NCBI RefSeq assembly: GCF_007741515.1
Contig: NZ_CP036263.1
Span: 4,575,178-4,639,177 of the forward strand
Source of the DNA: Adhaeretor mobilis
Lineage (GTDB): Bacteria > Planctomycetota > Planctomycetia > Pirellulales > Lacipirellulaceae
Direction of reading: 5' to 3'
Length of the DNA: 64,000 nucleotides
Below are positions 16,981-25,758 of the stretch, piece by piece. Positions within the stretch are counted from its first letter, which is position 1; every line of letters begins with the position of its first letter. The position numbers and the translations under genes are program-made. The notes beneath the pieces were generated by a model. That model made no database searches and was not told the DNA's origin. It saw only the letters and a program-made list of their open reading frames with translations.

Positions 16981-18204
16981 TTAATTTATTTCTATGCCAG
17001 TTTCCGCTCTACCGAAACAGTAAAGCGTTCCATCCGTGTTACCGATAACAATTCGCTCGTCTGAAACTGCCGGCGAAGCGATAAAACTACCGCCCGTGTT
17101 GAGTTGCCAGACTTCTTCACTAGATTTCAGATCGACTAAGTATAATCGCCCACGCACCGTCCCAAAGAAGGCAAACTTGCCGACGATCAAGGGAGAACTC
17201 TCCACTCGACTGCGAGTGGGAAACTCCCAAAGCGGCTCGCCTTTCTCGGGATTGATCGCATAGACTTTCTTACCTTGACTGCCGAACACGACGATGTCTT
17301 TAGTGAGAGCTGCTGCAGTGCGTACGCCGGAGCTGCGTTTCGTGTCGCGATACTTCCAGGCGATTTCCAGTGGGTCAAGTTGAACCGCAAAGAAGTTGCC
17401 ATCCTCGGTACCAAAGTATGCACGACCCTTCATCACAGCAGGCGTGCAGCCCGTCGGTCCTTCGATGCTAACCGTGTCGAGCTGCTTGCCTTTCTCGACA
17501 TCCACGGCATGTAGCACCCCGTCGCAACCAGCCAATAGCACGCGATTCTTCACGACCGTGGGCCAGCAACGCAGGGGCGAATCGATGGTGTACTCCCAGC
17601 GATTGTCGCCAGTCGCCTTGTCCAAAGAAAGAAGCGAGCCCCCTTCGGTAGTCACCAGCACAGCTTCGCCATGCACGTTCACCGCGGCATTGACTTCGCT
17701 CTTCGTGTCGTACTGCCAGACCTCACTACCATCTTCAGTAGAAAGACAGCGCACGATGCCGTTGTAATCACCAAGGTACAAGTGCTTGCCGGCAATTGTA
17801 GTGGCGGCAAGAAAGCCGGTATCTTCGAATCTTTTGGTCCACTTCTTCTCGCCAGTTTTCAGATCGACGGCGTGGAAAGTTCCATCGAAGTCACCAACAT
17901 AGACGATACCGTTAGCGATAGCCGCCGTCCCCTCGAAGCCACCTTCCGAGTCACCGTCCTTTGCGGAATAGGTCCAGAGCTCTTCTAGCTCCGCTGGCAA
18001 TTTCACCGTCACTGCGCCAGAAGCATTCGCATCGCCACGAAACACGGGCCAATCCGCGTTGGAAGTACTCTGGGTGAACAAGAGCACGCCAAGCAAGCAC
18101 GCGTTAGCCATCGTCGTCCCGACGACGCTCCTGGAGAACGGCATCGGGACGTTGCGGGCTAACGCTCGTGCTAGGTGACACATCGAATTAGAACGCTTGT
18201 TCAT
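16981..18204 (-). CDS. Exported PQQ-like beta-propeller protein (BamB-like)
   Basis: The 407-residue protein has a signal region (MANACLLGVLLFTQSTSNA, about residues 32-50) and then repeated beta-propeller blades of the PQQ/BamB type: YVGDFDGTFHAVDLKTGEKKW, YLGDYNGIVRCLSTEDG, YFGTEDGNFFAVQLDP, FFGTVRGRLYLVDLKS. PQQ dehydrogenase catalytic residues are not obvious, so a scaffold or binding role is likelier. The start at 18204 overlaps the end of the alcohol dehydrogenase gene by 17 bases, implying translational coupling; an ATG at 18183 is an alternative. A periplasmic protein inside an otherwise cytoplasmic enzyme operon is unexplained. Confidence 0.85.
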   Translation of the reverse strand: MNKRSNSMCHLARALARNVPMPFSRSVVGTTMANACLLGVLLFTQSTSNADWPVFRGDANASGAVTVKLPAELEELWTYSAKDGDSEGGFEGTAAIANGIVYVGDFDGTFHAVDLKTGEKKWTKRFEDTGFLAATTIAGKHLYLGDYNGIVRCLSTEDGSEVWQYDTKSEVNAAVNVHGEAVLVTTEGGSLLSLDKATGDNRWEYTIDSPLRCWPTVVKNRVLLAGCDGVLHAVDVEKGKQLDTVSIEGPTGCTPAVMKGRAYFGTEDGNFFAVQLDPLEIAWKYRDTKRSSGVRTAAALTKDIVVFGSQGKKVYAINPEKGEPLWEFPTRSRVESSPLIVGKFAFFGTVRGRLYLVDLKSSEEVWQLNTGGSFIASPAVSDERIVIGNTDGTLYCFGRAETGIEIN

Positions 18205-19330
18205 AAAGGTTTAAGTAGTCGTTTGTAGACATTTCTACTGGATTGAAAGTGCCGGTCCACTGTTTGGCGGCTTCGACGGCAAGCTGCGGCAGCGATTCTC
18301 GCTCGACGCCACAGGAGGAAAGTGTCGTCGCGAGATTTGCATATTCCACAAGCTGCGACAAATAGTCCGCCAATTGGTCGGTGGACTCGTCCGAAGTATC
18401 GCCCGTCTCGCTCAGCAACTTATTGTAGGCAATGGCGACTCGCTCGTCGCTCGAATTGTGCCGAACCACCCAGGGCAACACGATTCCAATCGCCTCGCCA
18501 TGGGTCACATCGTACTTCGCAGTGACCGGGTTCGCCAAAGCGTGAGCCGCACCCAACATTGAATTCTCAATCGCCATGCCTGCAGAACACGCGCCATGCT
18601 GCATCGCAGTCCGGGCTGTCAAATCATCCGCGTCATAGAGCACCTGCTGGAAGCCGCTCGTTAGCAAACGCCACGCCTGGAGGCTGTATCGCAAGGAGCG
18701 CTCGTTCTGTTTCTTCGTAACGAAAGTCTCTACGGCATGCGAAATGGCATCGATGCCAGTGAGCGCCGTCACCCTATCTGGCTGGGTGACCGTCAGCTCA
18801 GGATCAAGAATCGCAATGCGAAACGCCGCCCGCTTGTCGCCGCAAGCCATTTTCACGTGCGTCTCGGCATCGGAAATCAGTGCGAACGACTGGGCTTCGC
18901 TCCCTGTGCCGGCGGTCGTAGGCACCGCAATCATGGGCAGTAGGTCGCCCGTCGCCTTACCGACGCCCCAGTAGTCCTGCATGCTTCCGCCGCACGAATA
19001 GAGAAAGTTAACCCCCTTAGCACAGTCCATGCTGCTGCCGCCGCCAATTGCGATGATTGCCTGCGGCTCAAATTCTTTTGCGACCAAGACGCCAGCATCG
19101 ACATGCTTGGTTGTGGGATTCTCCGCAAGACCGTCAAAGATGTGCGGCTCCAGGCCTGCCTCCTTGAGTGAAGCAACGCCCCGCTGTGTGTGCCCCACCT
19201 CCTCGATGCCCGGGTCAGAAACCACCATCACACGCGTTACCCCTAGACCGGCCGCCAGTTCGCCCAAGTCATCGAGGCAACCTGGGCCGAAGACAATCTT
19301 TGTCGGGCAGTTATAGTCAAATCCACTCAT
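18188..19330 (-). CDS. Iron-containing (group III) alcohol dehydrogenase
   Basis: The 380-residue protein has the group III alcohol dehydrogenase signatures: GGGSSMDCAKG (97-106) for NAD(P)-binding, PTTAGTGSEAQSF (138-150), and the metal ligands Asp194, His198, His263 and His277 in GIDAISHAVE and AAHALANP...VTHGEA. Members interconvert aldehydes and alcohols. Being directly downstream of an aldehyde dehydrogenase-like gene and an AMP-binding ligase, it would fit as the last step that turns an aldehyde into an alcohol (inference). Its 3' end overlaps the beta-propeller gene. Confidence 0.93.
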   Translation of the reverse strand: MSGFDYNCPTKIVFGPGCLDDLGELAAGLGVTRVMVVSDPGIEEVGHTQRGVASLKEAGLEPHIFDGLAENPTTKHVDAGVLVAKEFEPQAIIAIGGGSSMDCAKGVNFLYSCGGSMQDYWGVGKATGDLLPMIAVPTTAGTGSEAQSFALISDAETHVKMACGDKRAAFRIAILDPELTVTQPDRVTALTGIDAISHAVETFVTKKQNERSLRYSLQAWRLLTSGFQQVLYDADDLTARTAMQHGACSAGMAIENSMLGAAHALANPVTAKYDVTHGEAIGIVLPWVVRHNSSDERVAIAYNKLLSETGDTSDESTDQLADYLSQLVEYANLATTLSSCGVERESLPQLAVEAAKQWTGTFNPVEMSTNDYLNLYEQAF

Positions 19331-19336
19331 GAATAA

Positions 19337-19367
19337 TTAGCCATGGGTGACACGGACAGCACGGATT
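19337..19367. repeat. CCGTG-type dispersed repeat between alcohol and aldehyde dehydrogenase genes
   Basis: The sequence is an inverted copy of the motif at 20911-20955 and 31824-31857 (AATCCGTG...TCCGTGTCA...TGGCTAA on the minus strand). It sits in the 98-base gap between two operon genes. Confidence 0.5.
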
Positions 19368-19428
19368 GAACTAGTGAATCACGTAAAATACTATCCGCGA
19401 CATCAGCATCTTCCGTGACTGATTCCAA

Positions 19429-20850
19429 TTAGGTAGCAACTTGGACGGCACGGTTCTTGTACAGAAACTCGATCAAGTTTCCCTCATGCGGCTGGAGCCA
19501 ATCGAGTTTTGGGGTGGGAATGGGACCAAGATTTAAGCGGTCGATCTCGGTGCTTGCTATTAGTTCTCTGCGAAAATCGTCGTCCTCGGTGATCGCCGTA
19601 CAAACGAGTGAGTACTCCATCGCTTGCAACATCCTTGCCTGGGGGCATTCTACTACATTTACCAGCGGGAACATGTACTCCTTATTGCGCGACACCGATT
19701 CGTGCGAACTGTGATGCAGCACCACTGGTCGCAAGTACGCGACGGGTGGCTTCTCGACCAGCCGCTCGCCGTAGTTGGCAGTCATGTCTGTTACTTGGGA
19801 ATCCTTGATGTCGCTTTCCAGTGCACCCCAAATTGCCTTGGCAGAGCCTTCAATTGTGAATGCCGCTAAGCCTGACTGGGGATCGTCCGGCGGTAGGACT
19901 TCAATCGGGCCCAACTTCTCAGCTAGGGCACTGGCGATTTCTTTTGTGTGACGCGAAGCGTAGATGCTCGACGCATTGATGCAGCTCCGCCCGCCGTTCT
20001 TGTAAACGCTGTCTACCATCAAATCGACATGCTGCTCCCAATCGTCCACGCAATCGTCGCCGAAGACGATCTTGCTGAACCCAGGTCCATGAACCTGCAC
20101 CTTCGGATTGCCCGAGTACTGCTGGATCGTCTGCGGCCCGCCAAAGATCATGCTGCGACGGCAACTGGCAAGAATCGCCCCGCCGATTTCCCCACCTGCC
20201 CCCGGATACAAACTAAACGCCTCCTTGGGAATGCCCGCTTCAACCATCGCGGCGAACACGCGGTAGGGCGTCCACGGTTCGCTGCTACCCGGCTTAAGCA
20301 CCAGCCCCATTTGCAAAGCAATCACTGGCAACCACAGCGTGTGAACGCCGGGCGAGTTTGATGGCAGCACCGCACCGAGCGCATCGCATTGGGCTTGGTA
20401 GCTCACCGTCACCCCGCGGTCCTCCTCCCCATACCCGCGAGCAAGGATATTGAGATCGAGCCCTCGCGTCAGACAATCGAGAATCTGCTCCAAGTTCTTC
20501 AGCACAAACGCATTCTTGGTGATGTTTGCCTCGCACATGGAGATCGGCATGCCGGTGGTTGCCGATTGCTGCTGAATGAAATCTTCGGGGGATTGTGTCG
20601 AGTCTCCGACTGTTAGCGTGCCGCTCTCGAACAACTCACCGGCAGCTTTGCACTTAGCGATCAACTCCGCCGGCGACAACGCTTGCAACGCGCGGCGAGC
20701 ATTCTTGGCCTTTTTGGCGTCACGCTGAATGATGCCGCTGCCCACGGTATGCACCCGCGCAACTGGCTCGCCGGTATAAAAGTGGTTCACCTCGTCCACT
20801 TCGAGAGACTCGTAGGGAACGCCCCATCGGATTGCTGGTAGTTCGATCAT
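19429..20850 (-). CDS. Aldehyde dehydrogenase-fold acyl reductase candidate
   Basis: The 473-residue protein has the aldehyde dehydrogenase fold: PSNSPGVHTLWLPVIAL, the cofactor lysine in LVLKPGSSEPWTP (Lys186), FGGPQTIQQYSG in place of the NAD-loop motif, and the nucleophile Cys290 in NGGRSCINASS. The general-base Glu of hydrolytic members (LELGGK) is replaced here: the aligned segment is VHGPGFSKIV with His254. Loss of this Glu is known in CoA-acylating and LuxC-type enzymes that work on thioesters rather than releasing free acid. With the AMP-binding ligase upstream and the alcohol dehydrogenase downstream, reduction of an activated acyl group to aldehyde is plausible. The start is the ATG at 20850; the frame extends to 20886. 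Confidence 0.85.
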   Translation of the reverse strand: MIELPAIRWGVPYESLEVDEVNHFYTGEPVARVHTVGSGIIQRDAKKAKNARRALQALSPAELIAKCKAAGELFESGTLTVGDSTQSPEDFIQQQSATTGMPISMCEANITKNAFVLKNLEQILDCLTRGLDLNILARGYGEEDRGVTVSYQAQCDALGAVLPSNSPGVHTLWLPVIALQMGLVLKPGSSEPWTPYRVFAAMVEAGIPKEAFSLYPGAGGEIGGAILASCRRSMIFGGPQTIQQYSGNPKVQVHGPGFSKIVFGDDCVDDWEQHVDLMVDSVYKNGGRSCINASSIYASRHTKEIASALAEKLGPIEVLPPDDPQSGLAAFTIEGSAKAIWGALESDIKDSQVTDMTANYGERLVEKPPVAYLRPVVLHHSSHESVSRNKEYMFPLVNVVECPQARMLQAMEYSLVCTAITEDDDFRRELIASTEIDRLNLGPIPTPKLDWLQPHEGNLIEFLYKNRAVQVAT

Positions 20851-20910
20851 AGTTTTTTGTTGGTCACAAATGGCACGGATGATCACAGATCAAAGTAGAC
20901 GATGACCGCG

Positions 20911-20955
20911 ACTATCCGTGCATATCCGCGTTTATCCGTGTCATCCGTGGCTAAT
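20911..20955. repeat. CCGTG-type dispersed repeat that supplies a stop codon
   Basis: Tandem ATCCGTG, ATCCGCG, ATCCGTG and ATCCGTGG units end in GGCTAAT. The TAG stop of the AMP-binding ligase (complement of 20951-20953) lies within that terminal GGCTAAT. Related copies occur at 19337-19367 (inverted) and 31824-31857. Confidence 0.55.
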
Positions 20956-22120
20956 AAACCCCGACCGTTGTTGCCGAGGCCAACCTGTGAAATGGTCGCA
21001 CGCCACTAATTCCGTCCCAGGGATATTCTTCGTAAGGTTTTTCGCGTTCGCCCTCGTCACGTTCGAGGAAACCGGGCACGAAGAACTCTTGGGTGAGCGT
21101 CGTCAGCTTCGAGCGGCCCGTTTCGCCGTAGGGCACGAGTTCATCCGTGTTATCAAAGTCCACCACTTCCAACACGGCACGCGGTTGCGGCGCGTGGTAG
21201 GTAATTTTGTATTTATTTTCTGCGGTCACCGGTTCGCTACATGCCAGGCCCATCAGCGTGTTGCCATAAGTAGGCGTCATGTAGATGCCGCTCTCCTCAG
21301 GGGGGCCACCGAAGAGTTCTTCCACACAAAATTTGGTCCATTGCGGTGTGAATTCTGTGCCACCGCTGAAGATGCCGGTGATGCCGCACTCAGCGAGACT
21401 CGTGCCGCGTTCTTCCAGTTCTAGGCAAAGCGACTCAATGAGCTTGGGCGTGCCGAACATGCACTTCACATCGTGACCGGCGGTGAGCACGGTAATCGCC
21501 TGGTCGATGCAGTGCTTCTTATATTCCTCCAGGTGATCCATCCACCCCTTCTTGATGAGCTTCACCACCCAGCGTGGATCGAGATCGATGCAGAAGCAAA
21601 TCCCTTCACGCTGCTGGGCCAAATGCTCAACAGCGAGTCGGAGCCGTCTCGGCCCTGAAGGCCCCAGCATTAACCAGTTGGCACCTTTGGGGAAATACTC
21701 GTCCGGCAGCGTGTCGCTGAAATTGGAGTAATCCGTGCGGAAGTCATCCACAGCGATACGACTCTTGGGGATGCCCGTCGTGCCACCGGTCTCGAATACG
21801 TAGACCGGTTTATCCGCTAACCCCTTTGGCACCCAACGCCGCACAGGTCCGCCGCGCAGCCACTCGTCTTCAAACTCAGGAAACTTTTTCAGATCGTCGT
21901 AGCACTTCACTTCCGTGAGTGGATCGAAATTCAGCTCGTTCTTCTTCTCAAGCCAGAAAGGGCAGCCCGTCGATTCGTGAAAATGCCACGCGACCGTTTC
22001 AACGGTATGAGCGTCTAACAATTCACGCGCCGCAACAACGGTTGCATCGGATGCAGGGGAGGACATGGGTAGCACGGCAAGGTGGGAGGTAGGAAAACGC
22101 GTGACCGCAAGGCTAGCCAC
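20951..22120 (-). CDS. AMP-binding acyl ligase (PaaK/LuxE-like)
   Basis: The 389-residue protein has the adenylate-forming P-loop motif FETGGTTGIPKSR, a later MFGTPKLIESL, GIFSGGTEF and the adenine-pocket motif MTPTYGNTLMG. It is shorter than typical acyl-CoA synthetases (about 430-550) and resembles phenylacetate-CoA ligase-like and LuxE-type acyl-activating proteins. It would activate a carboxylic acid, presumably a fatty acid, with ATP. The start is a GTG at 22120, supported by AGGA; the ATG at 22066 lacks a ribosome binding site. It leads the minus-strand run ending at 14664. Its stop codon falls inside a dispersed repeat. Confidence 0.85.
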   Translation of the reverse strand: MASLAVTRFPTSHLAVLPMSSPASDATVVAARELLDAHTVETVAWHFHESTGCPFWLEKKNELNFDPLTEVKCYDDLKKFPEFEDEWLRGGPVRRWVPKGLADKPVYVFETGGTTGIPKSRIAVDDFRTDYSNFSDTLPDEYFPKGANWLMLGPSGPRRLRLAVEHLAQQREGICFCIDLDPRWVVKLIKKGWMDHLEEYKKHCIDQAITVLTAGHDVKCMFGTPKLIESLCLELEERGTSLAECGITGIFSGGTEFTPQWTKFCVEELFGGPPEESGIYMTPTYGNTLMGLACSEPVTAENKYKITYHAPQPRAVLEVVDFDNTDELVPYGETGRSKLTTLTQEFFVPGFLERDEGEREKPYEEYPWDGISGVRPFHRLASATTVGVY

Positions 22121-22195
22121 TTAGTTTCCTAGAATACCGCAAGAAGCGGCGAGAAACAACGCGCTGGGCAGAGCGAGTGTCGCGATACGACCATG

Positions 22196-22313
22196 GCATT
22201 CCGACAGGAGCCAAGCGAGTGAGGAATCCGGCCTGGAGAAGTGTATGACAGTTATCGCGTAGGAAGGTGCAACCCGGACTCCTCGGTATGCGAGCCTTCC
22301 CTTCGGAATGACA
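22196..22313. repeat. TCATTCCGA-type inverted repeat, copy A
   Basis: Outer arms GCATTCCGA and TCGGAATGAC enclose a GGAATCCGG segment. The same arrangement occurs at 61940-62066 and a compact hairpin form at 55877-55917. It lies in the gap before the AMP-binding ligase and could contain or disrupt its promoter. Confidence 0.6.
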
Positions 22314-22332
22314 CTTTGGCAATCAGCTTCGT

Positions 22333-22797
22333 CTAAGATTCCCCATGCAACGTCGTCGCATTATTGCCCAGATGAGACAACACTTGGATCATGCCGTTAA
22401 GGTGAGCAAGCCGCGGACCGAAGCGATCGACGAATTCATTGAGAAAGTATTCCCCGTCGACCATATGGTCGGCTGAGTCGTTGATCTCGTCAGTAAGCGT
22501 TTCTAAATACTCCTGCTGGACGCGGCCTAGCGACTCAGCCGCATCGTGGCAGGACTTCGATAACTGAGGGTTTGCGTTCTTCCATCTGTGCAATTCCTGC
22601 TTCCGCTGGCGTTGCTGGCTGGACATCACCGAGACCAACTCTTCGAGGATCTCGTTCGTGCGATCCTGAGCGGCAAGCATCTCCCGCAACAAATCGGTTT
22701 GTACGTAGTCGGAGTCGATCGACTCGGAAGGAACGCCGGCGGCGGAAACATCCACCTGAGAGAAAACTGCTGTGCGGCTCGGATGAGTCTGTGACAT
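22333..22797 (-). CDS. Conserved hypothetical protein, planctomycete type
   Basis: This 154-residue soluble protein starts with a disordered Ser/Thr-rich stretch. A coiled-coil-like helix follows (LLREMLAAQDRTNEILEELVSVMSSQ), and then a conserved-looking C-terminal half with VQQEYLETLTDEINDSADHM and EYFLNEFVDRFGPRLAHLN. No enzymatic motif is present. I associate this pattern with planctomycetes but cannot name a function. It is on the same strand as the acyl-processing run but separated from it by about 210 bases containing a repeat, so co-transcription is doubtful. It is divergent from the gene at 23110. Confidence 0.75.
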   Translation of the reverse strand: MSQTHPSRTAVFSQVDVSAAGVPSESIDSDYVQTDLLREMLAAQDRTNEILEELVSVMSSQQRQRKQELHRWKNANPQLSKSCHDAAESLGRVQQEYLETLTDEINDSADHMVDGEYFLNEFVDRFGPRLAHLNGMIQVLSHLGNNATTLHGES

Positions 22798-23109
22798 CGA
22801 GGCTGGTGGTCCTTCCTTAACGCGTCGCTAAGGACACGTTGCATTTAAGTGCTGGCTGCTGCGATGAATAGAAATCTGCAAATGAGAATCAGACTGAACG
22901 AATCTTCTTCGATAAAGTACTTGCGGGTTTTCAAATGTTTCGCCGCGGCGCTTGCGTCGTGATCGAGCACCCTGAGCAAAATTGATGCACGACAACTCAA
23001 GCTGCTAGCAAAGCTAGTAGCTACAACGACCTGTGAGGGGCCTGTTTTATCAACGTGTCATTCCGGCCTGATGCACTCAGTTTAGTCGAAACTGAGCATA
23101 TTCCTAGAG
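22798..23109. other. Divergent intergenic region, no gene
   Basis: This 312-base space separates two divergently transcribed genes and should hold both promoters, but I could not pick one with confidence. Near the right end TCAGTTTAGTCGAAACTGA (23079-23097) forms a perfect 7-bp hairpin. Near 23060 a partial TCATTCCGG motif resembles one arm of the TCATTCC repeat family. Confidence 0.5.
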
Positions 23110-23907
23110 ATGAGCGACTCTTTCGACAAAAACCGACCAGTTAAAGTCGGTCGGTACCCCAGCCCGATGAACCGATTGGGCCCACCTAGCCAAATGGCAA
23201 CTCCTGTGACGATTGTGCAGGCACTCGCCGGGCCCCACCTCATCGATTCGCAACTTCTGACTATGCAAACCAGTAACCCTAAACCCTTACCAGCCATTGG
23301 CTTCCTGACGGTCGTCGAAAGTCCCCAGCACGGACTATTCGGAGGCTATTTGGTGCTATCACTCCAGGGTCGCCCCTTGGAATTTCGTTGCACGACTCCT
23401 GTGCAACCGACTCGTGCCCAGGAGATTCTCTACGGGGCAACCCTTCGAGAATATTTATTGGGCGAAGTCATTGGACACCCGTTGATCCAGCAAGCCGAAC
23501 TACGACCCGAAGTAGTGCTGACCAATCAACAGGAAATGCTGGGGCTAGGGTTGTTGTGCGAACTGCCCATTGGGATGGTGGAACAATCAAACGGTGAAGA
23601 AGCAAGCCCAGCGGACGACGGCAAAGAGAGCATCGACTTGTCGTTTGATGGACCTGCGATTTGCTTAGGAAACTGTCGAGTGGAGTTTGCTACAGAGAAC
23701 TTCCTCGACGCAACAGCACGCGAGCACTTGAGTCGCCTGGCGAGCTACGTGGAACTCAGCGAGCCCTTCCTGCGCATCGAAGCAGCCCTAGCCGAAGCGC
23801 AAGAGGCTGCTATTGAAGAGGAGATCGACGAAGAAACCGTAGCAGAGTCGACCGAGGAGCAAGCGCCCAACCTGGAAACGGATAATCCGTACCGTTCAGC
23901 GGCCTAA
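23110..23907 (+). CDS. Conserved hypothetical protein, partner of the SNF2 ATPase
   Basis: The 265-residue protein has a conserved-looking core (PAIGFLTVVESPQHGLFGGYLVL, GRPLEFRCTTPVQPTRAQEILYG, YLLGEVIGHPLI) followed by an acidic, Glu/Ala-rich tail with EEEIDEETVAESTEEQ. No catalytic motif or membrane segment is evident. It ends 46 bases before the SNF2 gene, on the same strand, and the two are probably co-transcribed. I recall this protein only from planctomycetes and know no function. The acidic tail suggests interaction with a basic partner or DNA-binding protein (inference). Confidence 0.78.
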   Translation: MSDSFDKNRPVKVGRYPSPMNRLGPPSQMATPVTIVQALAGPHLIDSQLLTMQTSNPKPLPAIGFLTVVESPQHGLFGGYLVLSLQGRPLEFRCTTPVQPTRAQEILYGATLREYLLGEVIGHPLIQQAELRPEVVLTNQQEMLGLGLLCELPIGMVEQSNGEEASPADDGKESIDLSFDGPAICLGNCRVEFATENFLDATAREHLSRLASYVELSEPFLRIEAALAEAQEAAIEEEIDEETVAESTEEQAPNLETDNPYRSAA

Positions 23908-23953
23908 CAGCCCTTGCTCGCGAATTTTAATACCTATCCTCTTTGGGATCGCC

Positions 23954-25687
23954 GTGCTCACCATTCAACCCTTCGACGAGTCGCTGAGCATTACTCGCCC
24001 AAGCTCCTTTCAGATTGATTGCCGACTGGCTAATCCAGAAGTCATCGGGATGCGCATCGAACCGCTCGCCGCGCGACTGAAGGGGCAACTATTTGCCGAA
24101 GGTGCGGACATCGCTCGCCAGCTGGCCATGCGCGATGCAGAGGCAGCTAGGCTCGGTCCGAAGCAACCTCGCTCACTCACTCAATCGATGGGCGACGGCA
24201 GGCGTACTCCGAGCCGGCCTGGAACACAAAGCGCACGCATTCAACCACCGCGCGATGTCGTCAAGTGGTCAGACCGACTTGGCTACTTGCTCCAACCGCC
24301 GTTAGAAAACCTCCTGGCGGCCCGCTCGCTGGATTTTCCGTTTACACCATTTCCCTACCAACTGGATGGCATTGCCTATCTCTACCCGCGACACGAAGCG
24401 GTGCTCGCCGACGAGATGGGACTCGGCAAAACGATGCAAGCAGTCGTGACATTGCGTTTGCTCGCTCATCAGGGGCTCATGCGCCGCACCTTGCTCGTTT
24501 GCCCGAAGCCCTTGGTGAGTAATTGGCGACGCGAGTTCGCACAGTGGGCACCGGAGATGCCGGTCACGGTGATCGAAGGCAATTCCGAGGAACGCCGCTG
24601 GCTATGGAAGAACGCTAAATCCGGCGTGCTCATCGCCAACTACGAGCTAGTCGTTCGCGACCGCCAACTGGCTGCTGCGGTGAACCCCTCCTACGATGTA
24701 ATGGTGATCGACGAGTCACAGCGCATCAAGAACCGCAATGGCGCGACCAACCACGCCATCTGCTCGATCCCGCGAGCGCGTAGTTGGGCGCTCACTGGCA
24801 CGCCCATTGAAAACAGTGTTGAAGATCTTGTCGGCATTTTTGAGTTTGTCTCCCCAGGCCGCCTGCGCCCGCAGATGAAGGTCCCTTCGGTACGCGCCGC
24901 GGTGAGCGATCACGTGCTGCGACGCACTAAAGACAACGTACTGACCGAATTGCCGCCGAAACTCGTCCGCGACGCAGATGTGGCACTCTCGCCCGAGCAA
25001 TACGAAGCCTACCGTGCTGCGGAAGACGACGGCGTGGTGGCGCTCAACGATCTTGGCGCTCAGTTGACGATCCAGCATGTATTCGAACTAGTCTTGCGAC
25101 TCAAACAGATATGCAACTTCGATCCGGTCACCGGGGCAAGCACCAAGTTCGACCGCCTGGAGGCCGATCTGGAAGAGTGCGCCGCCAGTGGTCGCAAGGC
25201 GATTGTGTTCAGCCAATGGGTGAACACCATTGAGAAACTCACCGCCAAGCTGGGCCGTTTCAGTCCGTTGGAGTACCACGGCAAAGTTCCTAGCAAGAAG
25301 CGTGACGGCATCATCGAGCAATTCCGTGACGACCCCAACAGTAGCGTGCTGCTCATGAGCTACGGAGCTGGCAGCGTGGGGCTGAACTTGCAATTCTCGC
25401 AGTACGTGTTTCTGTTTGATCGCTGGTGGAACCCGGCAGTCGAAGATCAGGCAATCAATCGCGCCCACCGCATCGGCGCCGCTGGCCCCGTGACGGTCAC
25501 ACGCTTCCTGGCGACCGGTACCATCGAGGAACGCATTAACGTGGTACTCGAAGAGAAACGCGAGTTGTTCGCCCAAGTGTTCAATGACGACGCTGACCAG
25601 CCGAGCGAACCGCGCTCGGGGCGCAACGGCCTCTCTCGCGAAGAAATCTTCGGTCTGTTTCCATTGAACTTCCCGAATGCGGCTTAG
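23954..25687 (+). CDS. SNF2-family DNA-dependent ATPase/helicase
   Basis: The 577-residue protein has a non-conserved N-terminal region of about 130 residues, then the SNF2 motifs: the Q-like FPYQLDGIAYL, motif I DEMGLGKT (153-160), motif Ia LLVCPKPLVSNWRREF, motif II DESQ (253-256, replacing DEAH), motif III WALTGTPIEN, and motifs V and VI in MSYGAGSVGLNLQ and DQAINRAHRIG. SNF2 ATPases translocate on double-stranded DNA and remodel nucleoprotein. The start is GTG at 23954. The protein is shorter than RapA and lacks SWIM or nuclease domains. Its upstream partner gene suggests a two-component complex (inference). Confidence 0.92.
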   Translation: MLTIQPFDESLSITRPSSFQIDCRLANPEVIGMRIEPLAARLKGQLFAEGADIARQLAMRDAEAARLGPKQPRSLTQSMGDGRRTPSRPGTQSARIQPPRDVVKWSDRLGYLLQPPLENLLAARSLDFPFTPFPYQLDGIAYLYPRHEAVLADEMGLGKTMQAVVTLRLLAHQGLMRRTLLVCPKPLVSNWRREFAQWAPEMPVTVIEGNSEERRWLWKNAKSGVLIANYELVVRDRQLAAAVNPSYDVMVIDESQRIKNRNGATNHAICSIPRARSWALTGTPIENSVEDLVGIFEFVSPGRLRPQMKVPSVRAAVSDHVLRRTKDNVLTELPPKLVRDADVALSPEQYEAYRAAEDDGVVALNDLGAQLTIQHVFELVLRLKQICNFDPVTGASTKFDRLEADLEECAASGRKAIVFSQWVNTIEKLTAKLGRFSPLEYHGKVPSKKRDGIIEQFRDDPNSSVLLMSYGAGSVGLNLQFSQYVFLFDRWWNPAVEDQAINRAHRIGAAGPVTVTRFLATGTIEERINVVLEEKRELFAQVFNDDADQPSEPRSGRNGLSREEIFGLFPLNFPNAA

Positions 25688-25728
25688 CAGCTTCTTCAGT
25701 ACGACGCCATCGCGTCACACTCGCGTTT

Positions 25729-25752
25729 GCCGTCGAGCTTGCTCGGCGGCTA
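25729..25752. repeat. GAGCTTGCTC palindromic repeat, single hairpin
   Basis: GCCGTCGAGC pairs with GCTCGGCGGC (9 of 10) around TT and is followed by TA. It lies between the convergent SNF2 and membrane protein genes and could serve as a bidirectional end signal. Related sequences are at 36225-36277, 49603-49714 and 51269-51386. Confidence 0.6.
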
Positions 25753-25758
25753 ACTTTG

